A stretch of 7,367 nt of DNA, from NCBI GenBank assembly GCA_023392205.1, contig JAEVZN010000487.1:1-7367 (forward strand). The letters are read 5' to 3'. A program made the translations under genes and the position numbers. This stretch comes from Pseudomonadota bacterium (GTDB taxonomy: Bacteria; Pseudomonadota; Alphaproteobacteria; Rhizobiales; Xanthobacteraceae). Positions 1 to 4,938 of this stretch are shown in pieces (the first letter of the stretch is position 1; each line of letters opens with the position of its first letter). The notes beneath the pieces are model-generated. The model had not been told where the DNA came from and did not search any database. It saw only the letters and a list, made by a program, of their open reading frames with translations.

Positions 1-866
1 AGTTTGACCGCACGGCCGCGTTCGCTGGACACGGTGGAAACTCGATCGACTGCGTGCTCGAATTCGGTCTTGTCGACTTGCAGCAGCTTGTCGTTGCCGA
101 GCGGGATGACCCGCGCATAATCCGGAAACGTTCCGTCGATCAGCTTCGAAGTCAGCACCACGTCGCCGATCGTGAAGCGGATTTTCGATACCGACAATTC
201 GACGCCGATATCCTGATCGCTGACCTCGATCAGCCGCATGACCTCGCCGACGGTCTTTCTCGGTACGATCACGCCGGGCATGCCGTTGGCCCCCGACGGC
301 ACCGGAATCTCGAATTGTGCGAGCCTGTGCCCGTCTGTTGCGACGGCCCGCAGCATTTCGGCTTTGCCGCTGGTGGCGGGGTGCAGATAAATGCCGTTCA
401 GGTAATAGCGGGTCTCTTCGGTGGAGATCGCGAACTGGGTCTTGTCGATCATCTTCTTCAGATCGGCGGCCGGCAGCGCGAAACTGTGCGTCATGTCTCC
501 GGCATTCAGATCCGGAAAATCGCTTTCCGGCAATGTCTGCAACGTAAAACGTGAACGCCCGGCGCGGATGGTCAGCACGCTGCGCTCGCCCGACGCCTCG
601 ATCACGACCTGCGAGCCTTCCGGCAATTTGCGCACGATGTCGTAGATCATGTGCGCGGGTACGGTGGTGGAACCGCCGGGCGAGACCTCGGCGGCGATCG
701 TCTCGTTGACCTCAAGGTCGAGATCGGTAGCCTTGAGCGACAGCTTGCCGCGGTCGGCGCGGATCAGCACGTTGGCAAGGATCGGGATGGTGTTGCGGCG
801 CTCGACCACGCGATGCACGTGACCGAGCGATTTCAGCAATTGTGCGCGCTCGACGGTGACTTTCAT
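1..866 (-). CDS. dnaN: DNA polymerase III subunit beta (sliding clamp), C-terminus cut by window edge
   Basis: DnaN forms the ring-shaped dimer that tethers DNA polymerase III to DNA and recruits other replication and repair proteins. The frame runs open from an ATG at 866 to the window edge: 288 full codons are present, against roughly 370 for the family. It begins MKVTVERAQLLKSLGHVHRV. Clamp domain 1 covers about residues 1-120, with NTIPIL at 25-30 and LPESDFP at 112-118. Domain 2 covers about 128-250, including the hallmark ATDGHRL at 176-182. Domain 3 has only just begun. An AGGG about 10 nt upstream of the ATG may serve as ribosome binding site, and the start matches the usual family N-terminus. 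It lies 141 bp downstream of dnaA in the same direction, the classical dnaA-dnaN pair. No strong separate promoter is visible, so at least partial co-transcription with dnaA is likely. Identification is firm; only the C-terminal part is unseen. Confidence 0.97.
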   Translation of the reverse strand, partial: MKVTVERAQLLKSLGHVHRVVERRNTIPILANVLIRADRGKLSLKATDLDLEVNETIAAEVSPGGSTTVPAHMIYDIVRKLPEGSQVVIEASGERSVLTIRAGRSRFTLQTLPESDFPDLNAGDMTHSFALPAADLKKMIDKTQFAISTEETRYYLNGIYLHPATSGKAEMLRAVATDGHRLAQFEIPVPSGANGMPGVIVPRKTVGEVMRLIEVSDQDIGVELSVSKIRFTIGDVVLTSKLIDGTFPDYARVIPLGNDKLLQVDKTEFEHAVDRVSTVSSERGRAVK

Positions 867-959
867 GTCCGGAAACCCTGACGCGTCCGTGAACGGCCGC
901 GGTGACGAGGACCGGCCGCCAGCGGATCGCCGGACGGCCGGGGGAGGGGAAAGTGCCGT

Positions 960-986
960 GAAGAAGCGCGGGTAGCAAGCTTCTTC
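960..986 (-). promoter_or_regulatory. Stem-loop in the dnaA-dnaN gap
   Basis: An exact 8-bp inverted repeat (GAAGAAGC / GCTTCTTC) surrounds an 11-nt loop, within which a further GC/GC pair can form next to a TT bulge. It starts 21 bp after the dnaA stop codon and ends about 93 bp before the dnaN start. In the direction of transcription the stem is followed by ACGGCACTTTCCCC, so there is no proper U-tract. I therefore read it as a possible partial terminator, processing site or 3' stability element for dnaA, not a full intrinsic terminator. The structure is seen; the role is inferred. Confidence 0.4.
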
Positions 987-1007
987 TGGGGCGCATCAGA
1001 GACCCTG

Positions 1008-2459
1008 TTAGTCCTGGAGCATCCGCTTCAGCCCCTCGATCTCGTCCGCAAGCGACGTGTCGTTGCCGATCAGATTTTCGATCTTGCGGACCGCATGCAG
1101 GACCGTGGTGTGGTCACGCCCGCCGAAGCGGCGGCCGATTTCCGGCAGCGATCGCAAGGTCATGGTCTTGGCGAGATACATGGCCACCTGGCGCGGCCGG
1201 ACCACATTGGCTGTCCGGCGCGAGGATAGCAGGTCCGATCTGCTGACGTTGTATTGGCGGGCCACGATCCGTTGGATGTCCTCGATCTTGACCCGCTTGG
1301 GTTCCTGCGGGCGGATCAGATCCTTCACTTCGCGTTCCGCGACTTCGAGGGTCACCGGCTGAGAGGTCAGCTTGCTCAAGGCGAGCAGGCGGTTCAGCGC
1401 GCCTTCCAGATCGCGACCGTTATGGGTGATGGATTTGGAAATATAGGACACCACTGTCTCGGGTACGTCGAAGCCCGGGTGATGCTGACGTGCTGCGGAA
1501 ATACGGTTTCTCAGGATCTCGAAGCGCAGTTCCTCGCCCAGCGGTGCCATCTCGACAACCAGTCCGCCGGCCAACCGCGAGCGCATGCGATCGTCCAAGG
1601 ACTCCAAATCCGCGGGCGGGCGGTCGGCAGCGATCACGACCTGACGGCCGGCATCTATCAGGGCGTTGAGCGTATGGCAGAATTCCGCCTGCATATTTTT
1701 GCCGGTGAGGAATTGCAGATCGTCGATCACCAGCACGTCGATCCCGCGCAGGGCTTCCTTGTAGGCGATTGCGTTTTGACTCTTCAGCGCCGAAACGAAC
1801 CCATACATGAAGCGCTCGGCGGTCAGGTACAGCACCTTACGCTCGGTGCCGGCATTTCCGGCCCAGGTGATTGCCTGCAGCAGATGCGTCTTGCCCAGGC
1901 CCACGCCGGCGTGAATGTAGAGTGGATTGAACATCACCAGATCGCCGCGGCGCGCGGTTGCGACCTGCTTTGCGGCGGCGTGCGTCAGCGTGTTGGAGCG
2001 ACCGACAACGAATGTCTCGAAAGTCAGCCGCGGATCGAGCGGCGAGCCACCCGATGCCTCATGCGCGGCCGAGACCGGCATGCTGGTCGAAGCCACAGGC
2101 AGCCGAAGGTCTGCGGCGCCATTCTGCCTGTCATTTGAGCCAGCGTGATTGCGCGAAGCTTCGCCGGTATCTTCACAGCGCGCCTTCACGGGCGGCAGCT
2201 TGATCGCAGCGGTCCGTACGGTCAGCTCGATCCGCTGCACGCGGTCCTCCTCAGCCTGCCAGCACCGGAGCACGCGGTCGCCGTAATGCGACTGAATCCA
2301 GCTTTTTAGAAAGCGGGTCGGAACCGACAGCCGCGCTGTATCCTTTTCCAAAGCCTCAAGGTCCATACGTGCGAACCAGCTCGAAAAAATATCCTCACCA
2401 ACTTCAGCCTTGAGCCGGCCCTTCACTCGGGACCAACGCTCTTGCTCCAAGTTCGTCAT
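1008..2459 (-). CDS. dnaA: Chromosomal replication initiator protein DnaA
   Basis: DnaA is the AAA+ ATPase that binds DnaA boxes at the origin, melts DNA and loads the helicase; it also acts as a transcription factor. The 483-aa product is full length, with all four domains. Domain I is about residues 1-85, with the conserved WSRVKGRL and SWF motifs. A variable linker follows at about 90-140. The AAA+ core is about 145-365: Walker A AGVGLGKT at 184-191, Walker [10 protein letters not shown] at 242-250, arginine-finger region RSRLAGGL at 293-300, sensor [11 protein letters not shown] at 347-355. Domain IV is about 380-483, with the DNA-binding signature [11 protein letters not shown] at 446-456. 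The start is supported by GGGAGAGG about 7 nt upstream (2467-2474) and by the usual N-terminus. The first P-loop position is Ala (A184) instead of Gly. dnaN follows, and about 1 kb without a gene separates dnaA from rpsT upstream. Confidence 0.98.
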   Translation of the reverse strand: MTNLEQERWSRVKGRLKAEVGEDIFSSWFARMDLEALEKDTARLSVPTRFLKSWIQSHYGDRVLRCWQAEEDRVQRIELTVRTAAIKLPPVKARCEDTGEASRNHAGSNDRQNGAADLRLPVASTSMPVSAAHEASGGSPLDPRLTFETFVVGRSNTLTHAAAKQVATARRGDLVMFNPLYIHAGVGLGKTHLLQAITWAGNAGTERKVLYLTAERFMYGFVSALKSQNAIAYKEALRGIDVLVIDDLQFLTGKNMQAEFCHTLNALIDAGRQVVIAADRPPADLESLDDRMRSRLAGGLVVEMAPLGEELRFEILRNRISAARQHHPGFDVPETVVSYISKSITHNGRDLEGALNRLLALSKLTSQPVTLEVAEREVKDLIRPQEPKRVKIEDIQRIVARQYNVSRSDLLSSRRTANVVRPRQVAMYLAKTMTLRSLPEIGRRFGGRDHTTVLHAVRKIENLIGNDTSLADEIEGLKRMLQD

Positions 2460-2463
2460 TTCG

Positions 2464-2512
2464 GTGCCTCTCCCGAAAGTCGAAAAATTTTAAGTACAGG
2501 ACGCCGTCGTCC
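2464..2512 (-). promoter_or_regulatory. dnaA proximal leader: SD, A/T tract and small hairpin
   Basis: Just upstream of the dnaA ATG the minus strand carries, going away from the start, a purine-rich Shine-Dalgarno GGGAGAGG (2467-2474), then an A/T tract reading TTAAAATTTTT (2483-2493), then a short hairpin GGACG-ACGG-CGTCC (2499-2512). The SD supports the annotated start. The A/T tract and hairpin could influence ribosome access, but no such mechanism is demonstrated here. I see no -35 element correctly spaced for the A/T tract to act as a -10 box. Confidence 0.4.
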
Positions 2513-3061
2513 CTTGCCGTTGGCCGGGCCGTCCGTTCGTGCTGCGATGAATGTTGATCAGCCGAAGCGGAGTTGTGGCCGGCTGCAGATCCTGTTTACC
2601 GAAAACGCTACTGACGACTGCCAGGACAATCTGCGGCGCGGATGGATACGGCGCTGCGTGCCGTAGATTGCAGATGGTCCGCCCGGACCCGCATGCAGCG
2701 GGACCGTCTGTCTCTGCAGACTACTTGATGATTGTCATGTCCACGCGTTCGTTGCGGCATGCCGCCAAGAACGTTTTGCATCAGACCCGTCGTCATAACT
2801 CCCCCTGCCATCCGCGCGCCTCACGCGGTGGACCGTTTATTTCTAGAGGTTGAAGTTTCGGGAGCATTCCTAGCGATGCCAGACACAATACGCGGCAACG
2901 CAAAGTTCAGCAGTTCAGATCACCTAAAGTACTGTCCGTCGTCGCCCATTCCAGATTCGAGTAATGAGAAATTCAGACACATTTCACCCGTTCTCATCGT
3001 CGATGAGTTTTAACACGAACATTTCCTGAAGGCCGCCGCTGCAGTGCGCGGCGGTGTTTTG

Positions 3062-3089
3062 AAGATACACGCCGCCCCCCAAACTGCAA
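3062..3089 (-). promoter_or_regulatory. Weak candidate promoter upstream of dnaA
   Basis: On the minus strand, TTGCAG (3089-3084) and TATCTT (3067-3062) are separated by 16 nt, a plausible housekeeping -35/-10 pair facing dnaA. It would give a leader of about 600 nt, which is long, and the match is imperfect. It was the best pair I noticed in the spacer, but chance matches of this quality are common in 1 kb. Confidence 0.22.
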
Positions 3090-3177
3090 CGAGTTTGTCC
3101 GTCACGCGATCCGCGAGCAGCGCAGTTGTGGCCGAAAAGCCAGCATATTTTGCAGGCCTGTCATCACAACGTCTTGA

Positions 3178-3210
3178 ATCGCGCATGCTTTTTTTGGGCA
3201 TGTCCGCGAT
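3178..3210. repeat. Strong inverted repeat with T7 loop
   Basis: The top strand reads ATCGCG CATGC, a 9-nt loop TTTTTTTGG, GCATG, a TC bulge, then CGCGAT. That gives 11 bp of exact pairing with one 2-nt bulge. It lies mid-spacer, about 720 bp upstream of dnaA. A second inverted repeat, CCGCGA-N9-TCGCGG (3204-3224), shares its right arm, so the two structures are mutually exclusive. On neither strand is the first hairpin followed by a U-tract, so it is not a standard terminator. It may be a structured leader element, a cruciform or a protein-binding site. Confidence 0.45.
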
Positions 3211-3330
3211 GCAACATGTCGCGGTATTTTGGAGCCAAAAGACGTTTGGGCCAGGCGATCGATGCGCGGTCGGAAGATTCGCAAGTCCCTTTCGCGCTTT
3301 GTCCTTAAGGCTTTAATTTACCGTGACTTT

Positions 3331-3386
3331 TCTTGAGCGAAAATACGGCTAGGGCCACCGGATCTTGAGTAAATACGCGTCTCAAG
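3331..3386. repeat. Spaced direct repeat TCTTGAG..AAATACG plus inverted half-copy
   Basis: TCTTGAGCGAAAATACG (3331-3347) is repeated as TCTTGAGTAAATACG (3363-3377), with the conserved blocks offset by 32 and 30 bp, about three helical turns. A third half-site CTCAAG (3381-3386) lies inverted next to the second copy. The elements sit beside the A/T-rich stretch at 3301-3349, downstream of the rpsT terminator and far upstream of dnaA. Repeats with helical phasing suggest binding sites for a regulator, which I cannot identify. Confidence 0.4.
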
Positions 3387-3490
3387 CCGATTGTTTCACC
3401 ACGCCACTCCGCGCGAAAGCGTCTCCGGACGCGACATCCAGGTTTTTCGATCGAATGATGGTCAGGGCCGACGCCATCTCAGCAAACCGG

Positions 3491-3521
3491 AAAATAAAAA
3501 AGCCCGGGCGAGCCCGGGCTT
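3491..3521 (-). terminator. Intrinsic terminator of rpsT
   Basis: Read on the minus strand, a perfect 10-bp GC-rich stem AAGCCCGGGC / GCCCGGGCTT (3521-3512 and 3509-3500, two nominally unpaired central bases) runs straight into TTTTTATTTT (3500-3491). It lies 31 bp past the rpsT stop codon. It should end the rpsT transcript and insulate the dnaA upstream region from it. Confidence 0.93.
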
Positions 3522-3552
3522 GTTACAGATGCTTGTCTTGGTGGTTCTGAAG

Positions 3553-3819
3553 TCAGGCGCTGAGCTTTGCAATGCGATGGGTCAGGCGCGACACCTTGCG
3601 GCTCGCGGTCTTCTTGTGAACGATGCCCTTCTGACTTGCGCGCATGATCTGCGGTTCGGCAGCCATCAAAGCGGCCATCGCGGCATTGCGGTCGCCGCCG
3701 GAAATGGCTTCCTCGACCCTGCGGATGAAGCCGCGCATCATCGACCGGCGATGCTGGTTGATGGCAGTGCGGCGTGCGATCACGCGCGTCTTTTTCTTGG
3801 CCGATTTCGTATTGGCCAT
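3553..3819 (-). CDS. rpsT: 30S ribosomal protein S20
   Basis: S20 is a small primary binding protein of 16S rRNA in the 30S subunit, needed for proper subunit assembly. The 88-aa product has the usual family length and very basic composition. It starts with the diagnostic [20 protein letters not shown], has the internal [16 protein letters not shown] helix, and ends in the conserved [20 protein letters not shown] block. The ATG at 3819 is preceded by AGAGGT about 5 nt upstream, and the initiator region fits the family exactly. It is a monocistronic unit with its own promoter (3922-3950), a structured leader of about 95 nt, and its own terminator (3491-3521). In other bacteria S20 represses its own translation; the hairpin in this leader could serve such control, but that is inference. 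rpsT upstream of dnaA is, as I recall, common in related alphaproteobacteria. Confidence 0.98.
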   Translation of the reverse strand: MANTKSAKKKTRVIARRTAINQHRRSMMRGFIRRVEEAISGGDRNAAMAALMAAEPQIMRASQKGIVHKKTASRKVSRLTHRIAKLSA

Positions 3820-3878
3820 GGAGACCTCTGTTGCAAGGGTCCGGGCATCGCAGCGGCAGGCCCGGACGTGTCGTAAGG

Positions 3879-3916
3879 GAAATGAGAGATGCGGCGGATT
3901 TCCGCCGCCTCATTTC
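3879..3916 (-). promoter_or_regulatory. 5'-terminal hairpin of the rpsT leader
   Basis: The two arms pair over 16 bp. The outer segment is GAAATGAG / CTCATTTC (3916-3909 with 3886-3879). The inner segment is GGATTT-flanked GCGGCGGA / TCCGCCGC (3908-3901 with 3898-3891), closing a 2-nt centre. There is one 4-nt bulge (3887-3890) on the 3' arm. The promoter at 3950-3922 predicts transcription starting at about 3916-3914, so the RNA would begin at the base of this stem. About 60 nt then remain before the rpsT start codon. Possible roles are protection from 5'-end-dependent decay or binding by S20. No U-tract follows, so it is not a terminator. Confidence 0.6.
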
Positions 3917-3921
3917 GCGCG

Positions 3922-3950
3922 CTTATAGTAGCAGGCGCGGCGTCCGTCAA
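3922..3950 (-). promoter_or_regulatory. rpsT promoter, housekeeping sigma type
   Basis: On the minus strand TTGACG (3950-3945), a 17-nt spacer and TATAAG (3927-3922) form a near-consensus -35/-10 pair, about 103 bp upstream of the rpsT start codon. It begins just after the terminator of the preceding gene, a position expected for a strong constitutive ribosomal-protein promoter. Predicted +1 is near 3915. Confidence 0.8.
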
Positions 3951-3951
3951 T

Positions 3952-3990
3952 GAACGAAAGGCAGAAAGCCGCCACGCGCGGTCTTGGCGG
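3952..3990 (-). terminator. Terminator of the maeB-aldolase unit
   Basis: Immediately after the aldolase TGA, the minus strand reads CCGCCA, a 10-nt loop (AGACCGCGCG), TGGCGG, then the pyrimidine-rich CTTTCTGCCTTTCGTT. The 6-bp GC stem with a broken U-tract is a plausible intrinsic terminator of moderate strength, placed just before the rpsT -35 element. Confidence 0.6.
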
Positions 3991-4890
3991 TCAGGCAACC
4001 CGTTTGGCCCGAATGCCGTCGTAACCGGCCAGGACGGCTGCTCGGTCGGCGGCCGAGGGCGGCGCAAGCGGCGGCCTGACCGCCGCCATGGCCGGATCGC
4101 CATGGATATGGGCCAGCAGCGCCTTGATGCCGGAGACCAGCGGCTTTCCGTCGAACAGCGACCGGATCGCCACGGCCTGTTCCTGGGCCGCCATATCGCC
4201 CGATTGCCAGGCGCGTGCGCACAGGTCGGCATTGCAATTGGCGGTCGCGGAAATGCAGCCGGCAAAAGTTCCCGTTCGCGCCTCCTGCAGGCAGGCCTCG
4301 GTCGATGGGAATACATCGAAGCCGGCCGCCACCTTGGCCGCCTCGCGGGCGTAAGCCATGTCCCCGGAGGAATCCTTCAGTCCCGCCAGCCGCGACCCAT
4401 AAGCGTCCAGCAGCCGTCGGATCAGCGCCGCATGCCAGGGCAGGCCCGACTGGGCCGGGAAGTGATACAGATAGAGCGGAATCGGACTATCCGCGGTCGC
4501 CTGCACAATTGCATCGATATAGGCGACGAGGCCGTCATCGGGCACGCCCTTGTAGTAGAAGGGCGGAAGGACCAGCGCGCCGGCAAAGCCGAGTTCGGCT
4601 GCATGCCGGGTCAGCGCAATGGCATCGGAGACGGATGCGGCGCCTGTCCCGACCATGAGCCGATCCATCGGCATGCCGTTGCTGCGATAGGCGCTCATCA
4701 GCCCCATGCGCTCGTCACGCGAAAAGGACGTAGCCTCGCCGGTGGTGCCCAGCACATTCAGGCCGTCACAGCCATTGTCGAGCAGGTGACGGGCGAGCGT
4801 CAGGGAGCGCTGATGATCGGGCGCACCCGCATCCTCGATCACGGTTGCAACAGCGGCGATGACGCCGCCCAATTTCTTTTTGGTTGTCAT
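3991..4890 (-). CDS. Dihydrodipicolinate synthase / N-acetylneuraminate lyase family aldolase, substrate unknown
   Basis: A cytosolic class I aldolase of the DapA/NanA TIM-barrel superfamily, 299 aa, normal family length, with no signal peptide. Family residues are visible: GTTGE at 48-52 (substrate carboxylate loop), PPFYYK at 109-114, Tyr142 in LYHFP (catalytic Tyr position) and the Schiff-base Lys172 in GLKDSSGD. In true DapA the segment after that Tyr reads YNVPSRTG, and its Arg binds aspartate semialdehyde; here it reads YHFPAQSG, with Gln147 in the Arg position. I therefore do not call it dapA: lysine biosynthesis is unlikely, and a 2-oxo-acid aldolase (for example a 2-keto-3-deoxy sugar acid or 4-hydroxy-2-oxoglutarate type) is more probable. 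All of these release or use pyruvate, which suits the malic enzyme gene 48 bp upstream. Start ATG at 4890 has GGGGA about 8 nt upstream. A stem-loop after the stop ends the unit. Confidence 0.88.
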   Translation of the reverse strand: MTTKKKLGGVIAAVATVIEDAGAPDHQRSLTLARHLLDNGCDGLNVLGTTGEATSFSRDERMGLMSAYRSNGMPMDRLMVGTGAASVSDAIALTRHAAELGFAGALVLPPFYYKGVPDDGLVAYIDAIVQATADSPIPLYLYHFPAQSGLPWHAALIRRLLDAYGSRLAGLKDSSGDMAYAREAAKVAAGFDVFPSTEACLQEARTGTFAGCISATANCNADLCARAWQSGDMAAQEQAVAIRSLFDGKPLVSGIKALLAHIHGDPAMAAVRPPLAPPSAADRAAVLAGYDGIRAKRVA

Positions 4891-4938
4891 TTGAGGTCCC
4901 CGGCAAAGGTAAGTTGGGCTTGTGGCCGCGCGCGGGCC

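Larger units (their letters stand above)
2460..3490. other. ~1 kb spacer between rpsT and dnaA, probable dnaA regulatory region, no supported gene
   Basis: No frame here looks like a real protein: all open stretches are under about 100 codons, lack recognisable motifs and mostly lack a ribosome binding site. The DNA is richer in A+T than the flanking genes and carries A/T runs near 2483-2493, 3189-3195 and 3301-3349. It also carries several inverted repeats (2499-2512, 2964-3007, 3033-3054, 3178-3210, 3204-3224) and a direct repeat at 3331-3377. The dnaA promoter and leader must lie here. I searched both strands by eye for DnaA boxes (TTATNCACA and its complement) and found none with fewer than two mismatches to the degenerate consensus. 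An origin of replication is therefore not supported, although the position beside dnaA would permit one. Confidence 0.6.

Noticed and set aside
1254..2138. 294-codon plus-strand frame inside dnaA
   Set aside because: Antisense shadow of dnaA, whose domains are all present in the minus-strand frame.
2676..2708. Overlapping small hairpins (GGTCC/GGACC, CCCGC/GCGGG, AGATGGTCC/GGACCGTCT)
   Set aside because: Stems of 5 bp, or longer with mismatch, in GC-rich DNA are common by chance, and no terminator or start codon is placed to make use of them.
2608..2796. Possible 62-aa minus-strand small ORF (begins MTTGLMQNVLGG) with a GGGGGAG directly upstream
   Set aside because: The purine-rich run is only 2 nt from the ATG, the C-terminal half is Arg/Cys-rich and unlike a real protein, and I recognise no relative. 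Ribosome profiling would be needed to revive it.
2904..2918. Tandem AGTTCAGC AGTTCAG repeat
   Set aside because: Two copies of an 8-nt unit only; too short to distinguish from chance.
3010..3201. 63-aa minus-strand ORF starting MPKKSMRDSRRCDDR
   Set aside because: No ribosome binding site, no recognisable motif, and it overlaps the strongest inverted repeats of the spacer.
2954..3280. Cluster of GANTC (CcrM) sites at 2954, 3176 and 3276
   Set aside because: Three sites in about 1 kb is no more than chance expectation for a 4-base-defined motif.
2460..3490. Origin of replication (oriC) call
   Set aside because: No consensus DnaA boxes, no clear CtrA sites (TTAA-N7-TTAA; the TTAA-N4-TTAA at 3305-3316 has the wrong spacing). 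Position beside dnaA alone is not sufficient in alphaproteobacteria.
3479..3913. 144-codon minus-strand frame starting in the rpsT leader hairpin, only a few nt from the predicted transcript start, and overlapping rpsT out of frame
   Set aside because: It would be almost leaderless and would translate through rpsT and its terminator in the wrong frame. The product is low-complexity Arg/Pro/Ser-rich with no family resemblance. It is best explained as a shadow, although the AUG in the hairpin is curious.
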